Assembly (NCBI GenBank): GCA_947311665.1
Contig: CAMZLA010000040.1
Coordinates: 1 to 5,173, forward strand
DNA from: an uncultured Candidatus Altimarinota bacterium
GTDB taxonomy: Bacteria; Patescibacteriota; Gracilibacteria; CAIRYL01
Length of the DNA stretch: 5,173 nucleotides
Direction of reading: 5' to 3'
Shown here piece by piece: positions 1 to 5,173 of the stretch; position 1 is the first letter of the stretch, and every line of letters begins with the position of its first letter. The notes under the pieces were generated by a model that worked only from the letters and a program-made list of their open reading frames with translations, was not told where the DNA came from and made no database searches. The translations under genes and the position numbers were made by a program.

Positions 1-298
1 ACAATTCCATTGAAAAAATTTAGAACGAATTTTTCAAAAATGCTATTAGATTAAAAAAAATAGTTTTAATTAAAAGAGCCCTATGAATTTTGAAGATAAT
101 TGTGTAAAGAAACCTTAACTGGAACAAAGCTGGAAAAAAAAAAATCTTACAAACTTGACCGCATGACCTGAAAATCCCCAGCACCAAAGTTTAGTAAAGA
201 GAAGATAATGCATACATAATTTATATGCCTAGATATGTACAAACATGCACAACCTCCCTTTATATTGGCAGGGTGTAGCCATAAAAACAAAAATCCAT

Positions 299-463
299 CA
301 CATTGAAGTTGATCTCCGTCCTAGAGACTTTGGAATTAATCCTTCACAGACTCTTGATAAATTCTCTTCCCACCCAAGTTCACACCTCCTCCCGGTGTCT
401 GAGAAGGAAACTGACTGCCCAAAGTTGTCTACATGGAATGAAAACCTCATATTCCCAGTTCTG
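299..463 (-). other. Possible exon remnant behind a splice-acceptor-like site (weak)
   Basis: Read on the - strand, a T-rich stretch ending in tttatttcag (to position 461) precedes a segment of higher GC than its surroundings that stays open for about 160 nt in one frame. That frame includes the residues MRFSFHVDNFGQSVSF and ends at a TGA near 298. The pattern resembles a 3' splice site followed by an exon. I do not recognise the encoded peptide, and the frame is too short to exclude chance. The + strand also has a 74-codon open frame over 245-469 with no recognisable domain. It is equally possible that this is intergenic DNA or a decayed copy of a gene. Confidence 0.18.
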
Positions 464-640
464 AAATAAATGATCTAAGAGATCAAAATAAAAAGGGTCA
501 ACACATTTGACACCCGCATGTAATTCATAAAAAGGGAAAACAAAGAGAAGAAAACGAAGAGAAAAGGCATAGAGGAAAAAGACGAGAAAAAGAAAGGAAA
601 ATAGAAAAATAAGAGAAAAATGAGAAAATAAAAGAATTTT

Positions 641-1052
641 AAACATCTACCAAATACGAGAGGAAAAGAAAAAGAAAAAGGAAAATAATATGAAAGAGAG
701 AATAAAATAGTGATAAGAAAAAGGAGAATAAAATAGTGATAAGAAAAATTATTTAAATTCTTCCACCAAATAAGGGAAGAATATAGAAAGAAATAGACGG
801 AAAAGTTCGAGAAAGAAAAAAAAACAATATTCTCAACCTAATACGGAAAGAAAAAAAGAGAAGGAAAAAAGAGAGAAAATTAGAAAAAGAAATGTAAACC
901 ATCAACCAAATACGGTAAGAAAAAATATAAAGAAAAAAAGTAAGAGAAAATTGGAAAGAAATGTAAACCATCAACCAAATACGGGAAGAAGAAAGAAAAA
1001 GAAAAGTAAGAGAAAATTAGAAAAAGAAATGTAAACCATCAACCAAATAGGG
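641..1052. repeat. Minisatellite-like tandem array, period about 69 bp
   Basis: A core of the form caaccaaatacgg recurs six times with variation. Taking the t of the tacgg part as anchor, copies lie at 655, 771, 842, 911, 980 and 1048. The last four intervals are 71, 69, 69 and 68 bp; the first, 116 bp, includes a local duplication. The copies at 890, 959 and 1027 share the longer start aaatgtaaaccatcaacc. Between cores the units consist of degenerate purine tracts rich in gaaaa and agaga. The last unit has lost the c of tacgg (reads taggg) and soon gives way to bacterial coding sequence, so the array is cut off at the junction. Such arrays are ordinary in plant intergenic DNA. Confidence 0.75.
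698..749. repeat. Direct duplication of 26 bp inside the array
   Basis: Positions 698-722 (starting gagaataaaatagtgataag) are repeated exactly at 724-748, giving two adjacent 26-bp units with one differing base at the end. This helps explain the 116-bp spacing between the first two cores of the surrounding 69-bp array. It looks like local slippage and not a functional site. Confidence 0.85.
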
Positions 1053-1064
1053 CAAAAAAAGCGG

Positions 1065-1478
1065 GTGAAAAAAGAGATGAAGGCAGAGCGATATTTGCGT
1101 GAAATTCGTGATTTACAAATGCAAAACAATGAATTGCTTCAAAAACTATATGGAGTAGAAGAAGATAATATTTCTCGACGGCACTGGAAAACAGGGTTTA
1201 AAGTAATGGGAATGTTGCTTCCATATTTTTTTAGCATGTTTGTTGCTTGGACTTTTTATGCAAAAGTAATGGATAGTTTTGACTCTTTTAAAAATTTTTT
1301 TACAGATATTCCATCGAGCATTTCAAAAAATATTCAAGGAGATGTAAAAGAAAATATTACAAATGGTCTCGGTTCTGGAATTGATGCTATTACAGAAGGA
1401 GGAGCTGTTTTATGGGAAAACAGAGATGAAATTATTAATGGAGGAAAAGATAAATTGAATGAATATATTATTAGATAA
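1065..1478 (+). CDS. Small coiled-coil, single-pass membrane protein (hypothetical, Patescibacteria-type)
   Basis: The 137-residue product starts with a charged helical segment (about residues 5-30, containing LQMQNNELLQKLY), then a basic patch (RRHWK, 38-42), one hydrophobic helix (about 47-66) and a polar C-terminal tail of about 70 residues. This plan, a short coiled coil with a QNN.LL.KL-type motif before one membrane helix, is common among small uncharacterised proteins of Patescibacteria. No catalytic motif is seen and the function is unknown. The start is uncertain: GTG at 1065 is the longest choice after the in-frame TAA at 1032-1034, but it sits at the edge of foreign DNA, and ATG at 1077 is at least as likely because the other genes here use ATG. 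If the junction lies inside the frame, the true N-terminus is missing. It ends 9 bp before the tsaB-like gene, consistent with co-transcription. Confidence 0.75.
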   Translation: MKKEMKAERYLREIRDLQMQNNELLQKLYGVEEDNISRRHWKTGFKVMGMLLPYFFSMFVAWTFYAKVMDSFDSFKNFFTDIPSSISKNIQGDVKENITNGLGSGIDAITEGGAVLWENRDEIINGGKDKLNEYIIR

Positions 1479-1487
1479 TTTTTTTTT

Positions 1488-2078
1488 ATGAACCTTTTCA
1501 TTTCTCCACTTTCTGGATTTTCTCTCTGCACATTTTTTTCTGATGATAACAAAGTTGTGGAAAAGATTTCTTTACAAAGAAGTCAAAGTTTTGCTGATGT
1601 TTTATATGAAAATAATAACTGGAAACAGGTAAAAAATATTTTTTTTATTTCTGGACCAGCATCGTTTACTACCTTGAGAAATATGGGAGTTTTTCTAGAA
1701 ACCTTGCAACAATTTTCATTAAAAAAATATAATTTTTATTCACTTTCCACTGGTCAATTTTTTAAATTTTCATATCCTAAAAGTGATATTCAATTTCTTT
1801 CTGTTGGAAAAAGAGAATGTTTTGTTTTTCAAAACAATAATTATAAAAAATATAAAAATAGTGAACTGGCTCATCAATTACAAACTTCATCAGATGAAAA
1901 AAATAAAATAATGGGAGGAAAAGAATATATTTCAGAAAATAGTCAAAAAGAAATTTCATCAGAAATAGAAAATAAAATTTCTGATGAAAAAATTTTTACT
2001 GAAATATTAAAAAATAAAGAAAAATATTATATAGAAAAAATAGAAATAGATTATGGAGCAGAGCCAAATATTGGATAA
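1488..2078 (+). CDS. tsaB: Divergent TsaB-like protein (t6A tRNA modification)
   Basis: TsaB is the catalytically inactive ASKHA-fold partner that holds TsaD in the complex making N6-threonylcarbamoyladenosine at position 37 of ANN-decoding tRNAs in the cytoplasm. The best evidence is SGPASFTTLR at residues 55-64, which matches the family hallmark SGPGSFTGLR with two Gly replaced (A58, T62). It is preceded at the right distance by a QRSQSF segment (30-35) in the place of the usual R.HSE motif. The N-terminal strand, LFISPLSGFSLCTFF, fits the usual opening but lacks its Asp. The protein has 196 residues, shorter than the roughly 230 of E. coli TsaB, and about residues 125-180 are Lys/Glu/Asn-rich and look like a degenerate second half. 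It ends in DYGAEPNIG, in the position where TsaB proteins often carry a P-x-YLR tail. ATG at 1488 follows a run of T with no ribosome binding site. No tsaD or tsaE is in the window. A degenerate ASKHA protein of another type cannot be excluded. Confidence 0.72.
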   Translation: MNLFISPLSGFSLCTFFSDDNKVVEKISLQRSQSFADVLYENNNWKQVKNIFFISGPASFTTLRNMGVFLETLQQFSLKKYNFYSLSTGQFFKFSYPKSDIQFLSVGKRECFVFQNNNYKKYKNSELAHQLQTSSDEKNKIMGGKEYISENSQKEISSEIENKISDEKIFTEILKNKEKYYIEKIEIDYGAEPNIG

Positions 2079-2090
2079 ATTTATTTATTT

Positions 2091-2120
2091 TTGTTAGCAT
2101 TTCAACACTTTAAATATATT
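2091..2120 (+). promoter_or_regulatory. Possible promoter for the ParA-ABC pair, near-leaderless
   Basis: In the 47-bp gap before the ParA gene, ttgtta (2091-2096, 4 of 6 match to TTGACA) is followed after 18 nt by tatatt (2115-2120, 5 of 6 match to TATAAT). Transcription would then begin at about 2126-2128, essentially at the ATG at 2126. This would give a leaderless mRNA and would agree with the lack of any Shine-Dalgarno sequence. In DNA this AT-rich such matches arise often by chance, so the call is weak. Confidence 0.3.
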
Positions 2121-2125
2121 GTTTT

Positions 2126-3142
2126 ATGAAATTTATTCGTACAAAAAAAATTGCATTTTTTAATAATAAAGGAGGAGTTGGAAAAACAACTCTTGCTTAT
2201 AATACTGCTGTAAAATTTGCAGAAAAAGGATATAAAACAGTAATTATAGATCTTGACCCTCAATGTAATATTTCTTCTTTGGCTCTTGGTGATGAGTTTT
2301 TAGAAAAAAATTTATTTTCTACAGAAGAAAGTAATATATATGGAGTTTTAAAAAAAGTATTAGAGGGAGGCGGTGATGTAAATACGGATATTCAATTCAC
2401 TTCTCTTTCCAAAAATTTATATATATTACCAGGAAGTATGAAACTTTCTAAATTTGAAAGTTCTCTTATCTCTTCTTCTGGAGAAGCCGCTCAAGGATTA
2501 GAAAGAGGATTTTTCTCAACAAGTGCTATTGATAGATTTTTAAATAAAAAAGGATTAAGAGAAGAGATAGATATTTTTATAATTGATACATCTCCATCTT
2601 TAGGATTACTCAATAAAGTTATTTTTTTGGGAGTAGATTATTTTATTACTCCTTTAATGCCTGATGCATTTTCTGTTCAAGGGATTAAAAATTTAGGATC
2701 AACATTTTCAGAATGGAAATATTCATGGAAAGAATTGGAGAAAGTCATGGCGAAACGAAATAATATAAGTTCTAGTAATTTATTAGATGGAGAAGGATTA
2801 TTTCTTGGATATATTATAAATTCATATAATCAATATGGGAATAAACCAATTAAAATTAATAGAGAATGGATAGGAAAAATTCCAGAAGTTATAAAAAAAT
2901 ATTTATCCGAGAAGCATTGTAAAAATGGTTTAGTTGAAAAATCTTGGAAAAATTCTCTTGCAGAAATGAAAGATTATGGGAAATTATCACCACTTTCACA
3001 GCATAAAAATAAAGCTATTTTCAACTTAACCATTCAAGATGGAGTAGATAATGCAAAGGGCTCTATAGAAAACTTAGAAACATCAAATAAGGAATTTATA
3101 GATTTATTTAAAAATATAGAATCTCTTTTACATGAATATTAA
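2126..3142 (+). CDS. Orphan ParA-family (MinD/ParA/Soj) ATPase
   Basis: ParA proteins are deviant Walker ATPases that dimerise on ATP, usually bind DNA non-specifically and position plasmids, chromosomes or protein complexes. All core motifs are present: KGGVGKTT at residues 15-22 with the signature Lys15, the switch I segment DLDPQCN at 42-48, and Walker B IFIIDTSPS at 150-158 with Asp154, followed by the usual PLMPDAFSVQGI segment (176-187). At 338 residues it is longer than Soj-type ParA (about 250). Extra material lies around 103-135 and 195-225, and the C-terminal part contains GYIINSYNQYG (228-238) and a KDYGKLSPLSQ segment (282-292) as in long stand-alone ParA ATPases. There is no N-terminal helix-turn-helix and no ParB gene on either side, so partner and cargo are unknown. 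ATG at 2126 puts the P-loop at the usual depth. No ribosome binding site is visible. It ends 3 bp before the ABC transporter gene, so the two are almost certainly translated from one mRNA. Confidence 0.92.
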   Translation: MKFIRTKKIAFFNNKGGVGKTTLAYNTAVKFAEKGYKTVIIDLDPQCNISSLALGDEFLEKNLFSTEESNIYGVLKKVLEGGGDVNTDIQFTSLSKNLYILPGSMKLSKFESSLISSSGEAAQGLERGFFSTSAIDRFLNKKGLREEIDIFIIDTSPSLGLLNKVIFLGVDYFITPLMPDAFSVQGIKNLGSTFSEWKYSWKELEKVMAKRNNISSSNLLDGEGLFLGYIINSYNQYGNKPIKINREWIGKIPEVIKKYLSEKHCKNGLVEKSWKNSLAEMKDYGKLSPLSQHKNKAIFNLTIQDGVDNAKGSIENLETSNKEFIDLFKNIESLLHEY

Positions 3143-3145
3143 TAT

Positions 3146-4927
3146 ATGAACCATTTCCTTCAAAAAATAACACAAGAACCCATCATTTTCATGTTCTTAC
3201 AAATGTGGAAATTTTCGAAAGGAAACAGAAAAAATGTTGTTTTCTTCATGATTCTTTTTATTTTTTCCAATATTATTCATTTATTACATCCGTTAATTTT
3301 TGCCTTTTTTCTTAATGAAATTCAAAGAAATGGTGTGAATGAAGAAAATATTTTTTTTCTTTTACAAATTCTTTCATCAATTCCTCTTCTTTCTATTATC
3401 TTTTGGGCATTGCACGGACCAGCACGAGTAATAGAACGAGCAAATGCTTTTTTAGTAAAAAATAATTATGAATTGCATCTTTTAGAAAAAATTTTATTTC
3501 AAAATCTTTCATGGCATTCGTCTCGAGATAGTGGAGATATTATAGATAAAGTTAATAATGCTTCTGGTGGAATTTTTGGGTATAGTGAAAATATTTATAA
3601 TTTTGAAGCAATTATTGTAAAAATTTTGGGAACAATGATTGCTCTTGTTTATTTTAGTGGATATATCACATTATTTTTACTTTTTTTCATCAGTGTTTCG
3701 CTGGGAATAATGCTTCTTTTTGATATAAAACTTATTCCTCAATATAAAAAATTGAATATTTTTAAAAATAAAATTTCTGCAAAAATTTTCGATTCTCTGT
3801 CAAATATCACGAGTGTCATCATTTTAAATATAAATACAACAGTATTATCAGATATAAAAAAATCGGTAATTGCTCCTTTTTCTCTTTTTATAAAAAATGC
3901 AAAACTCAATGAAATAAAATGGTTTTCCATTTCTTTCTTAATAGAAATAGTTTTTCTTCTCCCTATTGCATATTATATTTATTCAAGATATTCATCGGGA
4001 TTGGTTGTTGAAGTGGGTTCTATAACCGCTCTTTTTCTCTATTTACAAAATATTTCAGAAGTATTTTTCAGTCTGGGAAAACATTATGAAGGAGTGATTA
4101 AAAATAAGACAGATATTTTAAATGCAATAGAAATAGAAAAAAGCATAGAGAAAAATAGAGGTAATAAAATAAAAATGAGGAATAATGGAAAATGGAAAAA
4201 AATTACAGCAGAAAATTTTCAATTTTCATATTCAAACAAAAAAAATTGGGATATAGATATAGAAAAAATATCGTTTCAAAAAGGACAACGAATAGCAATT
4301 ATTGGAGAATCGGGATCTGGAAAAACAACATTTTTAAAATTGCTGCATGGGTTATATGAAAATGCAAATGCTCAAATTGAAATAGATAAAGAAAAAATGA
4401 GCACAAAAAAATTTTCTGAAATAGATTTGGAAAGTACTCTTGTTCCTCAAGAACCAGAATTATTTTCTCGTAGTGTTTTAGAAAATATTACTTTTGGACT
4501 CGAGTTTTCTCAAAAAGAAATTTGGAAAATGCTCGATTTGGCACAAGCAACTTCTATTGTAAAAAATTTAGAAAATGGATTGCAATCTATTATAAATGAA
4601 AAAGGAGTAAATTTATCTGGAGGACAAAAACAAAGAATTGCTCTTGCTCGTGCATTACTTTTTGCACAAAAAAAACAACTCATTCTCCTTGATGAATCGA
4701 CTTCATCTGTTGATCCAGAAAATGAAACAGAAATTTATAAAAATATTTTTTCTCATTTTAGAAATACGACTATCATTGCATCTATTCATAAAATGAATTT
4801 GCTCAAGTTTTTTGATATTATTTTTATTTTTGAAAAAGGAAAAATTATCGACAAAGGAAGTTTTGATGAATTGTATGCAAGAAATAAAAATTTCAAAAAA
4901 GAATGGGATGAATATATTGAACAATAA
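3146..4927 (+). CDS. ABC exporter half-transporter (fused membrane and ATPase domains)
   Basis: This is a complete type IV (MsbA/Sav1866-like) half-transporter of 593 residues, expected to work as a dimer in the cytoplasmic membrane and to export or flip a substrate using ATP. Hydrophobic segments lie at about 31-56, 69-89, 156-192 (two helices) and 259-280 and 289-311, giving the usual six. WHSSRDSGDIIDKVNNA (123-139) matches the conserved coupling region after helix 2. The ATPase domain has an A-loop Tyr362, Walker A GESGSGKT (387-394), Q-loop Gln435 in VPQEPELF, signature LSGGQ (490-494), Walker B LILLDE (512-517), D-loop SSVD (520-523) and H-loop His548. Every catalytic residue is intact, so a canonical homodimer is the simplest reading. 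The substrate cannot be told: there is no peptidase domain, and no precursor peptide, lipid or glycan gene is nearby. The gene follows ParA by 3 bp with no ribosome binding site, suggesting translational coupling. Its last codon and stop fall inside the first 62-bp repeat. Confidence 0.95.
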   Translation: MNHFLQKITQEPIIFMFLQMWKFSKGNRKNVVFFMILFIFSNIIHLLHPLIFAFFLNEIQRNGVNEENIFFLLQILSSIPLLSIIFWALHGPARVIERANAFLVKNNYELHLLEKILFQNLSWHSSRDSGDIIDKVNNASGGIFGYSENIYNFEAIIVKILGTMIALVYFSGYITLFLLFFISVSLGIMLLFDIKLIPQYKKLNIFKNKISAKIFDSLSNITSVIILNINTTVLSDIKKSVIAPFSLFIKNAKLNEIKWFSISFLIEIVFLLPIAYYIYSRYSSGLVVEVGSITALFLYLQNISEVFFSLGKHYEGVIKNKTDILNAIEIEKSIEKNRGNKIKMRNNGKWKKITAENFQFSYSNKKNWDIDIEKISFQKGQRIAIIGESGSGKTTFLKLLHGLYENANAQIEIDKEKMSTKKFSEIDLESTLVPQEPELFSRSVLENITFGLEFSQKEIWKMLDLAQATSIVKNLENGLQSIINEKGVNLSGGQKQRIALARALLFAQKKQLILLDESTSSVDPENETEIYKNIFSHFRNTTIIASIHKMNLLKFFDIIFIFEKGKIIDKGSFDELYARNKNFKKEWDEYIEQ

Positions 4928-4984
4928 CACTATAATTCTTTATCCATTCTTCATGTAGGGGCGCACCCTTGTGGTCGCCCAATA
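4923..4984 (+). repeat. 62-bp intergenic repeat, copy A, with GC-rich hairpin
   Basis: This copy matches 5017-5078 at 53 of 62 positions without gaps; the right-hand 30 bp (4955-4984) differ at only one base. That part holds a GC-rich palindrome in AT-rich surroundings: 4959-4967 (gggcgcacc) pairs with 4973-4980 (ggtcgccc) through 8 base pairs, with base 4964 bulged and a 5-nt loop (cttgt). No T-tract follows on either strand, so it is not a typical intrinsic terminator. From memory, similar GTAGGGGCG...CGCCC palindromes are scattered through intergenic regions of many environmental bacteria. The copy begins within the last codon of the ABC gene. Confidence 0.85.
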
Positions 4985-4992
4985 AACAACTG

Positions 4993-5013
4993 ACAATAAA
5001 CAATAGACAATAA
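4993..5013 (+). repeat. Three tandem ACAATAR heptamers between the repeat copies
   Basis: The spacer between the two 62-bp repeats contains acaataa, acaatag and acaataa head to tail. A related acaatat lies at 5080-5086 just after copy B, and acaataa also occurs at 4921-4927 over the ABC stop codon. The heptamers appear to be part of the same repeat landscape as the hairpin units. No function is apparent. Confidence 0.55.
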
Positions 5014-5016
5014 AAT

Positions 5017-5078
5017 AATAACAGTGCAATTCTTTATCTATTTTCCTCGTAGGGGCGTACCCTTGTGGTCGCCCAATA
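5017..5078 (+). repeat. 62-bp intergenic repeat, copy B, with GC-rich hairpin
   Basis: This is the second copy, exactly 94 bp downstream of copy A in the same orientation. The hairpin is conserved (arms 5053-5061 and 5067-5074, loop cttgt). The only difference in the hairpin region is the bulged base, which is T at 5058 here and C at 4964 in copy A, so the paired bases are unchanged. The left half is more diverged (eight differences). The difference between the two halves suggests either selection on the hairpin or a more recent spread of the hairpin part. Confidence 0.85.
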
Positions 5079-5108
5079 GACAATATTAAAATATATCAAA
5101 TAGAAAAA

Positions 5109-5158
5109 CACCCTAATAAACCTATTAAAAGTAGAAATTTAATAGGTCTATTAGAGTG
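5109..5158 (-). terminator. Long imperfect hairpin, probable terminator for a - strand gene to the right
   Basis: Positions 5109-5129 pair with 5138-5158 through 19 of 21 base pairs (mismatches 5112/5155 and 5119/5148) around an 8-nt loop at 5130-5137. Read on the - strand, the stem is followed at once by tttttctatttgatatat, which resembles the U-tract of an intrinsic terminator. The + strand side (ggaagtaataaacag) has no T-run. The likely role is to end transcription of a gene that lies beyond 5173 and converges with the ABC gene. The stem is AT-rich, which makes it a weak terminator on its own, and it could instead be a small inverted-repeat element. Confidence 0.5.
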
Positions 5159-5173
5159 GGAAGTAATAAACAG

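Larger units (their letters stand above)
1..1056. other. Eukaryote-like (probably plant) non-coding DNA, foreign to the rest of the window
   Basis: This kilobase holds no gene I can support. Positions 1-240 are AT-rich without visible structure. Positions 241-480 are about 41% GC by hand count, well above the 20-27% of the bacterial genes downstream. From about 540 to 1048 the + strand is overwhelmingly A and G (for example only 5 pyrimidines in 541-600), with a tandem repeat of about 69 bp superimposed. The open frames here translate into low-complexity Phe/Leu/Ser-rich or Lys/Glu-rich strings, as expected from purine/pyrimidine tracts, and no known domain is recognisable. Strand-asymmetric tracts and minisatellites of this kind are typical of eukaryotic intergenic or intronic DNA and unusual in streamlined bacteria. 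Plant origin is my impression from the style of the sequence and is not demonstrated. The right boundary lies somewhere in 1049-1076. Confidence 0.7.

Noticed and set aside
245..469. 74-codon open frame on the + strand
   Set aside because: It has no recognised family, lies in eukaryote-like DNA, and its length is unremarkable for chance; it is mentioned only with the weak exon candidate.
380..646. 88-codon open frame on the - strand
   Set aside because: Most of it is Phe/Leu/Ser low complexity produced by the complementary pyrimidine tract; only the last part lies in ordinary DNA, and no domain is recognisable.
753..974. 73-codon open frame on the - strand
   Set aside because: It is made of pyrimidine tract and two repeat units, with the same peptide pieces recurring; it is an artefact of the minisatellite.
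641..1052. CRISPR array
   Set aside because: Cores recur at 69 bp, but they are imperfect, the intervening sequence is itself repeated purine tract rather than unique spacers, and there are no cas genes.
1334..1552. 72-codon - strand open frame across the first two bacterial genes
   Set aside because: It is antisense to two well-supported genes and has no recognisable motif.
1777..1959. 60-codon - strand open frame within the TsaB-like gene
   Set aside because: It is a Phe/Tyr-rich shadow of AT-rich coding sequence on the other strand.
2126..3142. Nitrogenase iron protein or MinD assignment
   Set aside because: The switch and C-terminal segments fit ParA-type proteins; there are no iron-sulfur cysteines in the NifH pattern and no C-terminal amphipathic membrane helix typical of MinD is evident.
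3739..3930. 63-codon - strand open frame within the ABC gene
   Set aside because: It is antisense to an intact transporter domain and has low-complexity composition.
4703..4930. 75-codon - strand open frame at the end of the ABC gene
   Set aside because: It is antisense to the Walker B and H-loop region of the transporter, so it is a shadow.
4955..5078. Intrinsic terminator for the ABC gene formed by the GC-rich hairpin
   Set aside because: Neither copy is followed by a T-run on either strand, so only a structural or repeat role is supported.

Overview
The window looks like two unrelated pieces of DNA joined near position 1050-1076. The left piece (1 to about 1056) has the character of eukaryotic, probably plant, non-coding DNA. 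It has no convincing bacterial gene. Part of it is about 41% GC (241-480, counted by hand). A long stretch is almost pure purine on the + strand, and a tandem array with a period of about 69 bp runs up to the join. The right piece (about 1065 to 5173) is densely coding, very AT-rich bacterial DNA (20-27% GC in sampled lines). Short intergenic gaps, absence of Shine-Dalgarno sequences, a small coiled-coil/membrane protein of a kind common in Patescibacteria (CPR), and GC-rich palindromic intergenic repeats all suggest a Patescibacteria-like organism. The lineage call is an inference. All four genes end in TAA and none of about 1,264 sense codons is TGA, so the sequence gives no support for a UGA=Gly code.

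Layout of the bacterial part, all on the + strand: a 137-residue single-pass membrane protein (1065-1478, true N-terminus uncertain because of the join); after 9 bp, a divergent TsaB-like protein (1488-2078); after 47 bp with a possible promoter, an orphan ParA-family ATPase (2126-3142); after 3 bp, a full-length ABC exporter half-transporter with fused membrane and ATPase domains (3146-4927). The right end (4928-5173) is non-coding. It holds two 62-bp copies of a repeat with a GC-rich hairpin, short ACAATAR heptamers between them, and a long imperfect hairpin that looks like a terminator for a gene entering from the right on the - strand.

Functionally, TsaB would support t6A tRNA modification, the ABC protein would export or flip an unidentified substrate, and the ParA ATPase probably positions something, since no ParB is visible. 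The 3-bp ParA-ABC spacing means they are very likely co-transcribed, but nothing in the sequence shows a shared function. I see no clear new defence or mobile system. The points most worth attention are the chimeric junction, the ParA-ABC pair and the repeat/hairpin structures at the right end.
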